Shown: piece after piece, positions 22,799-35,599 of the stretch
Numbering within the stretch: the stretch's first letter is position 1
Layout: every line of letters starts with the position of its first letter
Origin: Agrostemma githago
Taxonomy: Eukaryota; Streptophyta; Magnoliopsida; Caryophyllales; Caryophyllaceae
NCBI GenBank assembly: GCA_958450325.1
Contig: OY288261.1
Span: 10,507,113 to 10,571,112, forward strand
Length of the DNA: 64,000 nucleotides
Reading direction: 5' to 3'
The notes under the pieces: generated by a model
The model's input: only the letters and a program-made list of their open reading frames with translations
What the model was told of the DNA's origin: nothing
The model's database searches: none
Program-made: the position numbers and the translations under genes

Positions 22799-24659
22799 TG
22801 TGGACATGACATAGGTCCACCCCGACGCGGCCACGCGCGGGTTTGGGGCGGCGAATGAATCTCCATATGAGAATGGATCGAATTGAAATTTAAATCGAAG
22901 TAGGAGTCGCCACCGAACTTTGTGGGAGTTCGGGCCCGTTCGAATCCACTCTATGTCGTAGTGGCCGCGCACAAAGTACGACCCATTCCGATTTCAGAGT
23001 TTATTGCATTCGTCCCTTTGCATTTGATACCGATGCCGACATTATCGGATACCGTGTATTGAATGACTCTCGTATGCCAACGGTTTCGGACATCCGGAAA
23101 CCATGGTTCTGAGTAAGGGGTGAGGGTACGTGTTGGGAAGTTCACAAAGAACACCCAACCCCGCCCGCACTTAGCGGCCTTTACTAAGATATCGTTCGTT
23201 GTTCGTGTACGCGCGTTAGTTTGACGGTTGAATGATATGCAAAGAGCGTTTTTCCTAAGCATGTGAGAAAAATAAATGGGTTGCTAAGTCGTTTAATGCA
23301 TCTTAAACAAGTAACGTCAAAGTTATATTTAGCATGTGAGATTCGTTTTAGTCTAATAAAACAAAAGATGAAAATAAATCGCTACAAACACGAGCAAACA
23401 AGTTAGTAACGGTTTATAAATCGAATAAGAATATGAATACGATGATATGCATAATTTTGAAAAAGGTTTATGACACGTGATGGATTAACATGTGTTAACC
23501 GAGGTCAAAAAAAGTATTTATCGAAATCTGAAAATATGTCGCGAAAGTCGCTTTTTTATGTAAGAAACAAAAAGAATAGAAAACGAGCAAAACAAAAAAA
23601 AGGGGTCGATTTTCCAGGCACTCGCGCGAGTCGCCTGGGAGGGGCGCGACTCGTGCGGGAATCTGTCCCGGATTTTTTATTTTCGAAAATCGTTAATTTT
23701 TATAAATCGCGTACAAATATGGATTAATTTATACTCGATTTATATTTTCGATATTCGTCGTATTCGATATTCGATTATGAAATCGATATCAAATAGGCGG
23801 AATGATTTTAGAAAAAGTTAAAAAAAGTTTGTTTCGAAAAGAATTTGAACGAAAAGAAGAAAAAAATGTTAATTCTCTCCGCGTTAAAATCGTCGTATTT
23901 TGTTTAAAAAGATGTAACGATTTTTTTAGCATCAACGAGATTTAATTTAGTTCTTGTTAGATACGATAGTAGATTAGAGAATCGATATCGTATTTTAAGA
24001 ACGTTTGTTTTATGAAAATATTTTTGTAATATCGTTATTAGAAAAAAGAAAGGACAACGACCCATATTAAAAACGGGCCGACCAACGACACAAAAAAAAT
24101 GAAAAAAAATGTGGAAAAGGAAGAGAAAGAGGAAGAATCGGGTTTGATTTTTTTACACCCTCAACCTACATGCTTTGTTTTCTCGGAAAAGAGCTCGTCG
24201 GAAAGTGGCTTAGGCACGGGAGCGTCGAGACGATGTGGATGAGTTTAGGATGGTGTATTTTGGACGTGTAAAGCGACGGGTGGTGACCGGTTTTGGGGAC
24301 GGATTCGTCGGGTTGTTTTTGTCGGTATTTCGATGCTATTTTTGGATGTATGTCGTAGATGAGTAATGTGTATAATTGATGTCTAATTGCTTGATAATTG
24401 ACGAGAATAGTTGATTATGTCTGAGACCCTTGTCATGTGACCGAAGGGTCCTATTTATAGGTGAAGTCCTTGATAGGAGCTGGAAGAGGTATCTCGTTTA
24501 GGTGATGAGAAATACCGGTTTGGATAGGAGATGTAAGAAGCTGAAAGGAACGAGAAGTCCATTACTTGGCGAGGAAGTCACGGAATCTCGGCTGAAAGGG
24601 GCTGTTTTGGTCGAGTGTTTGATGCTCGGTCGATAAATTGATTTGGTTTTCGGATAGAA
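22799..24659 (-). repeat. Left LTR, first part (up to the Helitron)
   Basis: Begins TGTGGACATGACATAGGTCC (the reversed LTR end) and stops at CGGATAGAA, where the sister LTR at 52457-54717 continues TTCCTACTTGAG. TATA box on the minus strand at 24452-24459, 18-nt motif at 24155-24172, palindromic cassette at 23614-23659. Confidence 0.93.
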
Positions 24660-24678
24660 TCTCTTATATATTAATGCT
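24660..24678 (+). other. Helitron 5' terminus
   Basis: TCTCTTATATATTAATGC directly follows host LTR sequence. The 5' TC is the conserved Helitron start. Confidence 0.92.
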
Positions 24679-24828
24679 GAAGAAAATAAAGCCACCACAT
24701 TCACCCACGTCATCTGCCAAGTCATCGTCCTACTTGGTGCCACGCATAATTCGACGTGGCTGTTCGTTTTTTTTAAAAAAAATATTAAATGATTGCAAAC
24801 CGACAGCAGTTACCTCTCCACTTAAATT

Positions 24829-24886
24829 CAACTTCCCACTTCATCTTAACTTCCCACTTCACGTTAACTTTCCACTTCATTTAACT
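24829..24886 (+). repeat. Three 18-19-bp tandem repeats near the Helitron 5' end
   Basis: AACTTCCCACTTCATCTT, AACTTCCCACTTCACGTT and AACTTTCCACTTCATTT follow one another upstream of a (TA)n tract (24904-24937). They lie about 150-200 bp ahead of RPA-like gene 1, so they may act as promoter or transposition-factor sites; this is inference. Confidence 0.8.
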
Positions 24887-24898
24887 CCTCCATAATAC

Positions 24899-24940
<42 letters not shown>

Positions 24941-25035
24941 ACAGGTTTCAGTAATTGTTTTTTTTCTCTGTTTACTGTTTTCCCCAAATTCACCAATAAA
25001 TTCAATTGAATATATCCCTTCTTCACTGTTTTAAT

Positions 25036-27870
25036 ATGGCGTTTCAATTTCAACCAAAATCCATCACCGAGATTACCGAAAGCATGAATGCAGTTTCCAT
25101 TACGGTTAGGGTTATGCGAAAGTGGTGCCGAATGAAGAAGCAGCCAAACAACGTCAACAAGATCAATGCCAAATCTATCGATATAATATTTGGCATCGAG
25201 TTTATTTTCGTTGACAGCTCGGTGAGAATGTCATACAGATAAGCAACGCAACTGTTACATAAAATTTGAACAACGTTATCGTTATTGATCTCAATTTTTT
25301 GGATGTTCAAATTTGAACAACGTTATCGTTATTGATCTCAATTTCTTTGATGTTCAGGGAGCAACGATTCAAGGGACAGTCAGACGACAAAAATTGGTCA
25401 AGCTATACAATTCGGGTTTCAAAGAGGGTGAAATCTATACAATTTCTAAAATTTTCAACTTCATCAAATGTTGCGGAAGAAAAAGCGACCTCTCACAAGT
25501 GCCGTATTTGGTTCGAATACAGCACAAAAGTGATGAAGATGCATCCTGACCCGAACATTCCTTTATGTGTGTACAACTTTGTCGAATTCCAGGATATACT
25601 ACACGGAAACGTTGATGCTAATGTATATTTTGGTAAGTACATATATAGTAGATCTTAAAATAATGAGACATTTACGGTTTAGATTTTTTTTTTTGAGGAA
25701 ACATTTACGGTTTAGATTATTGTTTGACATATCTACAGTTCTGACTATTGTTTATCATTATGTACATGTGATAGGCAAGTTTGTTGAGTATCAAGCAATT
25801 CAGAAATCTGCAAAAGGCTTTCACTGGACAACTATCACCCTCGAAAATGCACAGTAAGAATTCTACGTTTACCTACTTATGTTCTACAGTGAGAGATATA
25901 TTTCTTACTCCGTTTAACATGTTCGTACAGGAAAGAGCAACTATGTTGTTCCATCTTTGGAGAATTCATATCAGACATTGTACGTATTGTTAACATTTAC
26001 CTTGACAAGCCTAGACCCGTGTTAGTGTTGCGACACGTCAAGAGGAATGAATGGAGAGGTATGTTTAACCCTTTAGTTTTGCATCAAATTCATACTGTTA
26101 TTCTTCTACTCTAACATGGGCTACTGTTATCTCACTTACAAAGACAAAATCAGCATTGTGACAAGAGATGCAACATTGATTATTGTTAATCCAGAAATGG
26201 AAGAGGTCGACCGTTTCAATAGCATGTAAGTTTAATGTGCGACAGATTCCACGTGAAACAACATGGTATCATACCCCCAAAATTACTGACACTACAATGA
26301 CTCTTTATTAGGTACACTCCTAGCAAGAGCCCAGATCGATGGAAGTTACGCTACCCACCGACCTTGACTCCCGAATCAGCAAGCATACTAAATGGAAGTA
26401 AATGTGCTTTTTTGAAAGAGATCAAGAGCAGTCAGAAGGTACAGTAGCCTGTTTCACCACTACTTCATTCCCGCCCATTATTGTAAACAACTAACTAATT
26501 TCACTACCATTCAATTCCTTGATTAAAAGGCTGGAGTCTTTGTAACGTTAGCAATATTTACGAAATGGACACGTCGAAGGAGTGGTGCTACAATTCATGT
26601 GAAGAATGCAGATCGAAGATCATATTAAGTGACAACAACATGTGGTACTGCAAGAAAGAGATGTGCAAGCAATACAACAGTGCTAAGCGCGAGCCCAAGA
26701 TCAGGTCAGCACCGATCATTTGTCATTCGCCCCAATTCAAGCGAATACAGTACAGTAATGATATGGTTTGCCCTTGGCAGATTCCAGGCAAAGTTTATGA
26801 TTATGGATGATGCATGTGAGTTTGCTGAAATCATAATATGGGATGAAGATATGACAAAGCTACTGTCAAAGACAGCGACATAAATCTTAAAAGAGCAGGA
26901 GGTAATTTTTGGGTGCTTTCAGTTTGTGTTTAGTCTCATTTATTTTAAGAGATCGTTACACTAACCTTATCCTATAATTTTTAGGATGCTGTGCCAGGAG
27001 GTCCCCCACCATCAAATTTTAGAGCGCTCATTGACAAGGAATATCTTTTCAAACTGCGAGTAACACAAACATTCAACATTCAAAAAAACTCACAATGCTA
27101 CACTGTGACAGGCATGTCGGACAACGAGGCCGAGATCAATGAGTGGAAAGAGGTTACGAAGTTAAATGAGGTAAGAACTATTTAGGATTCAGTCGATTGT
27201 TATTGGCACTGTCATTCACGAGCGCCTAGTTGCACTACCTCTAATCGGCAACGCCTTAGGTCTCATCCAACTCTACGGTTGTCAAAGATCTGCAAACAAC
27301 TGTCACCATTGAATCAGGTTCAGGAACGAGTAGGGTTTACTTGCCACTCGAGGTATGGACTAACATATTCCTGCTGCCTTCTATAGTAACTACTATTTCC
27401 ATATAGTACACTAGCTAACTAGATCTATGTGCTATGTTATGTAGAATGCTAATGAGTCAACAGCAGGTAGTGCACAGCAGAGTGCTAAAACATAGAGGTA
27501 TGAGTTTAGAAAATCAAGACACCTTCGCTCCCATCTACTAAATTTACGTACTATCTCACAAACAGATATTCCCTCAAATTTTCTAATCACATTCTCCACA
27601 CAGGTCACGGAAATAACTACAGCTGAAAATATCATAGCGGAAGATGCAACTAATCAGGTAGATATTCTGTGTACGTAATCAGTAGGGTGCCTAAGCACTG
27701 AGACAACTATGGTTTACCTTATCAGTTAATTTGAATGGGATGACGACTGACATATTCCACAATACTACTTAAACCAGGTTCTTCCGAGTGATAGTTCGAT
27801 GACTGGGGAGCCATCCGAAACCATCGGGCCAGTGTCAAGGTTAAGGAAGCGTTGTCACGGGAATAAGTAC
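25036..27870 (+). pseudogene. RPA70-like single-stranded DNA-binding protein gene, decayed, multi-exon
   Basis: Reads as a plant RPA1-type protein in about ten exons with GT-AG borders (first exons 25036-25221, 25358-25632, 25775-25853, 25931-26058). Exon 1 encodes an OB-fold start (MAFQFQPKSITEI...VRVMRKW). Exon 2 has GATIQGTVRR and DPNIPLCVYNFVEFQDI, and later exons give the second OB fold. A zinc ribbon follows (WCYNSCEEC...WYCKKEMC, about 26582-26670). Damage: a frame change near 25455-25475 and an in-frame TAA at 26880-26882 after LLSKTAT. Coding similarity resumes at 26985 and ends CHGNKY at 27870. RPA binds ssDNA in replication; Helitron copies may assist strand transfer. Confidence 0.8.
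25266..25357 (+). repeat. About 46-bp tandem duplication in the first intron of RPA-like gene 1
   Basis: AATTTGAACAACGTTATCGT followed by TATTGATCTCAATTT occurs twice, ending in TGTTCA and TGTTCAG. The second copy supplies the splice acceptor for exon 2. Confidence 0.9.
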
Positions 27871-28053
27871 TAACTAATGACATCTTCTATTTCATGCTCA
27901 TATTATTCAGTTTTGACACACTGTTTCATGTTTTGGTTTGGCCTAAAGGATTATATTTCATTTGTGTTTAGTTATAATTTGTTTTTACTTGGAATGCTTT
28001 AATCAGAAATTAGGTGTCTTATTTATTACTATCGTGCAAACATATAATCTCTC

Positions 28054-28700
28054 AGGCAATTGTTTTCAACATAACACCGGAGTGCTGACGTAAAACTCCA
28101 CTATATAGCACTGATAGAGGTGTCGCTTCAATTAGACTGAGAAAATATTAAAGTCTACCCATTTACTCTAAGAGCATCTTACTCTTTCACTAGGGCTTCA
28201 GTGATAGAGTTGACACTTCAATCAGACTGGTAGACTTTTTCCCTCATATATCTAAGAGCATCTTCCTCTTCATCAGAAACTTTAGTGGAGAAAAACCCCT
28301 CACCCCTGATGCCATTGTTGACTTACAACTACTGCACATCACCGAGATTTTTTAGCAGCCACTTTACCTCTCAGGCAATTGTTTTCAACATGATGTCTGA
28401 GTGCCAGCGCACAAGCTCCACTACAGTTCAATGATAGTGGTGTCGCTTCAATTAGACCAATGAGGTTTAGGCCTCTGCCCATTTGTTCTGAGAGCATATT
28501 ACTCATTCAGTAAGGTTTATTGAATGAGTTAACACTTCAATCAGAATAGACAGCCTTCTGTTCCCTCATGTAACTAAGAGCGTCTTCCTCTTTATCGAAC
28601 ATATAACTAAGACCATCTTCCTCTTAATCAAAGAGATTTGTGGAGATGCAGGTTGCACTCAAGGCATCACAGTTGATTCATGACTATTGCGCATCACTGA
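28054..28700 (+). repeat. Two direct repeats of about 320 bp downstream of RPA-like gene 1
   Basis: Copies at about 28054-28360 and 28370-28700 share CTCTCAGGCAATTGTTTTCA, GTGTCGCTTCAATTAGAC, CTAAGAGC(A/G)TCTTCCTCTT and CACTTCAATCAGA. The shorter motif CTCAGGCAA plus CTTCAATTAG returns at 33147 onward. The stretch 27871-29479 has no other recognisable content; a 77-codon frame at 29047-29280 is unrecognised. Confidence 0.8.
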
Positions 28701-29479
28701 GATCTTATGGCCACATTGCACCCCACCGCTTTAAATGCATTTCAGCTGCGGAGCCGTTACAACTTAGAATGACCTATAAGTAACTGGGGACGCAATAGGT
28801 GTACAATTTTTTGACAACAAAGACAAAAGAACATGTAAACCATTGCTATTAAAAGTCGAAAACAGTTTGCACCCAGTACTGTAGGGAACTCCCATCACTT
28901 ATTTGCGTGTGTCAACCCTGCACATCAAAATTCACGAGTGTGAGTTATAAGTTGATCCACATAATGAGAGGGTGTGTATATATATGTTATATATGAGGTT
29001 TATTTAAAAAGAAACACTCAAACCGAATTTAAACATTCCAACGCATTTGAGCATAGAGTGTATGAAAGTGACATATCAGATGAGAAAAATGTCTACTTTA
29101 CACAAGGTTATTCATTGTCCAGCCACATTTGAGCTCAGATACAGGACGCTTAGCAATGTTCCAGCAATGTCTCCAAATTCTTATGCCAGAGAAAAACAGA
29201 AATTGAGTTTCGAGTCTAACATTATATCAAGGCAGCTGTTATTATTATGTCAACACAATGGTGAACCAAAAAATAGGTGATACCCTGGCAGTTACTACAG
29301 GGTTCCATAAGCATATTTCATGTACCAATGAAGACACCACTCTATCCACTTCTTCATTCCCATTTCATAATAACTTCCCACTACTATTTACTGTTTATAT
29401 ACACCAAGACTGTTTGCTAACACCATCACACTGAAGTGAATTTATATATTCCTTCCAAGATTCTATAATTGCTTTTGTT

Positions 29480-30571
29480 ATGGAGCCAAATCAAATTCTC
29501 ACCAATATCTCAAAAAACAAGCACATAGAAGGACGTATTTTAATAGTTTGGCATGGGAAGTCACCACTTTTTCGCCCACAGGTGCAAGAGACACTTTCTT
29601 TTGAGATGTTATTGGTCAACGAAACGGTAATTTTTGCTTTTTGTCATGTTATACACCAGTGCACCTCACGGATCAATTTTTTCATACTTTCTTTCCAGTT
29701 TCTGACTTTCCTTGGTTTATATAGGGATTGGTTATCCAATGTTCGATCGCACGTCCATTTATGGCAAAATTTGAAGGTTTGTTAATGGAGGGCACCACAT
29801 GTAAGATAAGCCAATTTGATTGTGGGTTGAACAAGGGGTGGGATGTTGCAACACCTCACCCAATTAGAATAGTGTTCATTTCAGCAACTGTTATCAACCG
29901 TCAACTGTTAGTGCCAATACCGTTATATGGTTTCAACTTCGTACCAATTGCTGAAATACCACAATTGGTTAATGGAGATCGGACTCTTATAGGTGAATTT
30001 TAAAGAATAGTACAGAATTTTCATATTCTGCTACAATTTATTTTCCGGTCTAATTGATTTTTTACTCTACTCAGATTTAATTGCCGAGGTGGACGAGTAC
30101 AAGGTTCTCTATCCGGACACTGTCTTGCAATGTATACGCTTGCAATTGGTGGACAACAAGTATGTGTTCATTTGTGTGATTTCATTCAATCTTCTCAAAA
30201 TATATGCTGAATATTTTTTTTGAGTCAAACTTTGCAGTGGCCACAAGATTACGGTGCACATATGGGAAGATATTGGCTGCAACCTTTCAGCACTATCTAC
30301 AGCTGAGACTTATATTTCGGAAAAACCGTTAGTTGTTTTTCAATGTCTAAAGGTTAAGTGCCAAGGTAAGAAAAGCTAGGGTTGACTTAATATTGTAACT
30401 GTTATTTTTTTATAGAAGCTTTAATGTTTCGATTTATGTGAATTTGCAGATTTTGTAAGGCTTGAGTCCACGAAAGCAACTAAATTGTATATACAACCTA
30501 TGATCTCTGAAGTTGCAGACTACCGGCGTTCCCGAGGATTAAGGAAAGTGATTCATGCAAAATGGGATTAA
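29480..30571 (+). CDS. RPA1-like two-OB-fold protein (Helitron-borne), gene 2
   Basis: Five exons with GT-AG borders (about 29480-29626, 29725-29992, 30075-30159, 30238-30365, 30450-30571) read without stops. The protein starts MEPNQILTNIS. The first OB fold spans EGRILIVWHGK to PIPLYGFNFVPIAEI; the second spans LIAEVDEYKVLYPDTV, the exon ending VDNK, ITVHIWEDIG and PLVVFQCLKVK. It ends with a basic tail, RRSRGLRKVIHAKWD. It lacks the zinc-ribbon (DBD-C) region of full RPA70, so it is about half the usual length. Start chosen at the first ATG before the OB fold. Likely an ssDNA-binding helper for rolling-circle transposition; this role is inference. Confidence 0.75.
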
Positions 30572-31769
30572 CGAATACATGCAACTGCACAATAGAGATT
30601 TCGTAGAGTGTTGACTTATGTTTCAAATTTCTTTTGATTCTGTTTTAGTTTATTTTTTCCTTTATTCCAGACTACTGTTGTTTATCATTTCAGTCCTTTG
30701 TACTCTTTTGTTTGTGGTGCCCCTTTTATCAAGAGCAACTGTACTTAGTGCATTTGTTTCATCACTTAATATTATGGCTACGATGTTTAAATAAGTTAAG
30801 GTTGCTGTACACTTATTTATTGAACCAATTAATTAAATTTTTAGTATCGGAACACAATTATAACATATTCATATGAATATCTGATTTTACTTTGCGTATT
30901 CCAATTGTGCGCTACTTTATCTAAATAGTCTCAAGTTGATGTACACTTATTTATTGATCCAATTATTTACACTTTGTTGTTAATTCTAGAATTCAATTAT
31001 AACATATTTATGTGTATATTTTATTTGACGTTGCGTATTCCAATTGTATGTTATGTTATTTAACAGAGACCCTTCATTACTAATCATCTTTAGACACTGA
31101 CGTCGTTTAATTATATTAATTGATATTATGTTACAGTTCAGTTGCATAACATAGCTGAATCAATGTAAAGCCAAAAATCAACAGTAAGGTCAATATCACA
31201 GCATAGTTAATCCCTAATCTCTCAATGTATCTAAAAATCTAATAATTAATGGTATTCGTGAAACTATTGATGGTAATATCTATATTACACCACAATTTTG
31301 CAGCACAAAAGTACATCAATTTTGAGCATAATCGAAAATAAGCAGAAAAGTAAAGCATAATAACAACCAAATAAGAAAGAGTAGGAGTTTACTTATCTTT
31401 TAACTGCATAAAGCCATCATATTCTCAACTCCCCACTACTGTCGTGTGTCAAAGCAGTTTAGTTCCAACCACCCTATCTTTCATGTCCATTGCAACTCCC
31501 CATGTCATCAAATATATATATAAGAGAGATGTTAGTATCTAAAAATAATCAGGGCACAGCAGAAGTCAGAAAACATTATGCCCATCTGAAAAAGAATTAA
31601 ATTCAATGTGTTCACTAACAGATCACAACTCTTTGAGTGCTTCTAATCAGCGACCTTTCATACTGAATAACATTTCAGAATTAATTGCACTTCACAAGGT
31701 AAGATATTGAACCTATCTTTTGGTCTATTTTATACCTACTATCTTCTATTTCTAATGAATTTTTAATTT
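30572..31769. other. Inter-gene spacer in the Helitron
   Basis: AT-rich, about 1.2 kb. Partial repeats GTACACTTATTTATTGA(A/T)CCAATTA occur near 30807 and 30940, each followed by AATTATAACATATT and CGTATTCCAATTGT motifs, so about 130 bp is duplicated. Nothing coding is recognised. Confidence 0.55.
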
Positions 31770-32714
31770 TTAAGCCTGGCAAGTATTCGATTCTGGCAAA
31801 ACTCAAGGACGTTGACACTACGAAAAAATAGTACTCTAACAAATGCAAGAGTTGTGCAGATACTATTGGAATGAAGCAAGATAATCTATGGCATTGAATA
31901 AATGACATTTGCCCAAAACTTGACATTGCTGTGGATGAACGAGATATAATGTCGGTAGCAAAGGCAATTTTCATTACTCCAAGACAAGATTTTAGATGAG
32001 CAGTTAGTAATGTTTTTTTGATGATTACAGATATGATGTTACTTTCTTAGTTGAGGATCAGGGCGGTGACCAAATTAAAATCACTACCAACAATGCACAA
32101 ATGAAAGATGAAACAGGATACAATGCATCTGAGTCCATGGAAATGTGTCAGTAGGTACAATTATCCTAAAAAACATTATTACAGATCCAGGTCATCTATG
32201 ATGATTTCTTTATGTATCTTATTTAATAATTTATGTTGAACATTCTTAACTATAGAAAGATTCAAAGGAAACCCCAATTACAATAAAGACACTGTTGGGC
32301 AAGGAATTTATCATAGATTTGGAAGTGTGTCGCTACTTTAATGTTGTGATTGATACAAGATGCTACTCGGTGATTGAGTTATGTTCCAACAAAGACGTGA
32401 TACGAAGAAGGAAAGCTTATTTGTGGCCAATGCAGGTATATAATAATAAGGAAATAACTCATGAGAATAATAAAACCATGTGTTCAAGTATGTTGTAATG
32501 TTAAGTCTTTCATGTATACCAGGACTCAAGTTCAGTAACTACATTGTCTGAGGTGCTTGATTCTAACTCTGATAGAATTGATGAGAAGACACCCATGAGC
32601 AAACTGCCACGCAAAAGACTATCTTTGTCTATGTTTGAAACAAGTGGGTCAAGATCAGAATCATCGGATGAAGAATCCGCAGTCAAGGGAGGTTTTAAAA
32701 AACAGAAGAAGTGA
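31770..32714 (+). pseudogene. C-terminal RPA70-like remnant (zinc-ribbon OB fold)
   Basis: Translating the plus strand gives KPGKYSILAKLKDVDT, then a zinc-ribbon-like CKSCADTIGMKQDNLWH lacking its third cysteine (a TGA follows the His), with stops inside the first exon. Later exons are open: FLVEDQGGDQIKI, then FIIDLEVCRYFNVVIDTRCY and a Ser/Lys-rich tail ending GGFKKQKK at 32714. This is the DBD-C region that gene 2 lacks, so genes 2 and 3 may once have been one RPA70-like gene or paralogous pieces. It looks non-functional. Confidence 0.65.
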
Positions 32715-33966
32715 AGATTGTTTGCAATAATTATTTTGCTTATGTATTTATCTCATTTCTTCATTTAGATTGACCTATTTATTGTCTTTTCACTTAGTTT
32801 CTTCATGTTTTTCAATGCGTTGAACAATTTTATGTTATTTCTTTTTACTTAACAGTTTGAATTCCCTGCTTCATTGAATTTTTTATGTTTTCATTTTATG
32901 TTTTTATGTTATTGGATACATCATACTTCATGAATAATTTAATAAAGTGTAATATTTACATTGGATTGCTGAACTAATTTGTAGACGGTTAACATGTACC
33001 CTCCACAAAAACTATTAGATAAGTCACTTTTTAAAAACTTTAGGACATATTAACAGCATGACATCTACCACAATTGTAGTTTATTTCACATAATTTCTGA
33101 AATTAGCATGTGAAAACAATCACCATTATTTGAGTGGTGATTCTCAGGCAACTTATTTTCAGCATGATACTTTGTTCCTTCCATAAACACCCCTAAGATT
33201 CAAGCACATACAGAAGACACTTCAATTAGGTAAATGGGCAAATAATCAAAGTCTGTCAAATCCTAAGAGTGAATTACTCCCAAAGTAGAAGTTAAGGAGT
33301 TATCACTACAATTAGGTCGACAAAGTACTGCTGCTCCCATTCTTTTAGCCCTACTATTAGTTGAAAATATAATTCTCATACATTGAACAATAGTAGGGAT
33401 TAAAAGAAGAGGGGAAGTGTATTATGCTCATTCATTCTAAGAGTGTAAATCTGCAGTCCAGGACCTCAGTGGGTAAATAGGTTGTATTCATGCTTTATAC
33501 TTGAGTTATAGTTGCACATCATTGAGGTTTTTACACGCCAACACTTTAAGAAGAATATAATATGCCTCAATATGTTTATGTGAAAATCAGATGTTCCAGT
33601 GTATACACATGAGATTTTATCAGCTTGGTTATCGGCAGTGCGCATCAACAGTGTTGTTTTTTTCCTTAATCAAGTATATCAAAATAGTTTATTATGATAA
33701 ATCACATCTCCATCAAGATAGGTAGTAATCCACTCCTTCTAGAGTTCTACTAAATTTTAATAAGTTAGCCCTATGAAGACGGTTATTAGTTGTTTTCTCT
33801 CCACAATGCCCACTATCTGCTTAACCAAGTATAACTTCTCCTATGAAACTACCCACAACTAGCATGATAGTCTAGACTTCTGTTAATGCTTTAGCAGTAT
33901 AAATACATCTCAAGTACAATATTCTTTTTGTACAGTACGACACTTGAAGAATAGTTAACAGAAAAA
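32715..33966. other. Inter-gene spacer with hairpin-bearing repeat
   Basis: AT-rich. A repeat related to those at 28054 and 35600 lies at about 33147-33350. A long hairpin follows at about 33340-33415, where CCCATTCTTTTAGCCCTACT pairs imperfectly with AGTAGGGATTAAAAGAAG. No coding content is recognised. Confidence 0.6.
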
Positions 33967-35259
33967 ATGGCAGAATCAGAGATAAGCAAACCAAAGTTCT
34001 GTACTTTTGATAAGTTGCAGCCATCACGATGTGAATTTTACTTTGAGGCTAGAGTTGTCCGTGTTTGGAAAGCAGAAGAAGACCTATTCGATAGGTTCAA
34101 TCAGGCTAGCAACTCTATTGAGGTCTTAATGGTAGACATAAAAGTAAGTGTTGTATATTAGTTATTCAATTAGATTTTTGTTATTTAAATATTATTAGGC
34201 TAACAATATGTGCAATGGGTGATACAATGCAAGCAAGAATAGTGCATGACTTGAAATCAAAATTTGAGGGAAAGGTGAATGAAGGGCAGATCTACAGAAT
34301 TAGTAAATTTCACTTTGAAAACAATTTTACATGTGAGGATGCTACCAATAAAGATTGGCGTATAAAATTTATCTCATCTACTATTGTTGAAGAAATAGAA
34401 ATTGCAACCATGCCAACATTCGGTTTCAATTTTTTGGATTTTGAAGATGTCAATGACAACAACATACAGGGGAGATCCTTGATAGGTAAATTTAGTACTT
34501 TTAGAAGAAGTTATAAGTTGAGTATATATTTCATATTATTATATTAACAAAGATATGTATGCAGATGTGATTGGACAGGTTGAAAAGTACAGTGTTCTCC
34601 TTGAAAATAGGATTTTCGACTGTACTACTCTTGAACTACAAGATTTGAAGTAATTTTCTTCTGATGTTTAACATTTTCAAAATCTGAAAAGCTATTCAAA
34701 TTTTTTAATAACTGTTCTAAAATAATCACAGTGGAACAACTTTGCCTGTATGGATATGGGGAGAAATTGGAAATGAGATTAGGTCAATTGCAACTGATGA
34801 TAGATTCTTGGTACAGAAGCCTATAATTGTACTGCAGTATTTGCAGAGAGCCCTATACTTGGGTATGATTTAAATAATTTTCGTGCATATTTGAAACAAA
34901 CTCTAAGAAAACCTAACTAATCATCGTGTGTTAGAGGAGAAATGAGGGTATCATCAACTGAAGCAACAAAAATACACATCATGCCAGACATACCACAAGT
35001 GAATGAATTCATTTCAAGGTCAGCCAAATAATATAAATAGTAGCTGAAATTTTATTTATTGTATGACTGAGAGGGGCTGACGAATTAATTCTGACACAGA
35101 AACGCAGATCAAAGGGTTTTTATTAGGGATATTACGGCTGCAAATTGGAAGATGGTTGATGTACAGATTAGTGGAGCCCGAAACTTTGGCAGAAAAAGGA
35201 CAAGGGCAGAGTTTACTGATGAGACTGCCAATGAAGATATCGAAGTCCTTGAAATATAA
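33967..35259 (+). CDS. RPA1-like two-OB-fold protein (Helitron-borne), gene 3
   Basis: About six exons (33967-34143, about 34205-34485, about 34565-34650, about 34731-34860, about 34935-35018, about 35100-35259) with GT-AG junctions and no internal stops. The product starts MAESEISKPKFCTFDKLQPS. The first OB fold contains VVRVWKA and MQARIVHDLKSKFEGKVNEG. FGFNFLDFEDV and RSLIG come before the second fold (DVIGQVEKYSVL, LPVWIWGEIG, KPIIVLQYLQ), and the end is acidic (EDIEVLEI). It matches gene 2 in domain order but is diverged in sequence, suggesting an old duplication. The first ATG after a TATA-like AGTATAAATAC (about 33896) was used as start. Confidence 0.77.
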
Positions 35260-35450
35260 AGAGGATGATGTTACGCATTTTAATTTTTAAGTTAATTGAT
35301 GCTCCGAAAGAGTAAATTTGTGCCTATCTTAAGTTTTTTTTTTTCAATCTGTGTGATGAACTTATTTTAATTACTTTATGTTGCATTAAATTTGGTTATT
35401 TTTCCTTTTGCAAATGACACGTGATGCTCGAAAGTGTGCATATATATGTG

Positions 35451-35480
35451 TGTGGGGGGGGGGTAGGGGGTGTGGGTGTG
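35451..35480 (+). repeat. G-rich tract
   Basis: GTGTGGGGGGGGGGTAGGGG followed by GTGTGGGTGTG; it could form a G-quadruplex on the plus strand. Confidence 0.7.
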
Positions 35481-35599
35481 TATATTTAATGTATATGCAG
35501 GAGCAGAAGAGCACGAAAGAATAGGATAACATTTTGTTGCAGCAATTAAATGATTGCATTGCAGAAAGTCAGCAGAATGAATATGCAGTTGGCATGAGT

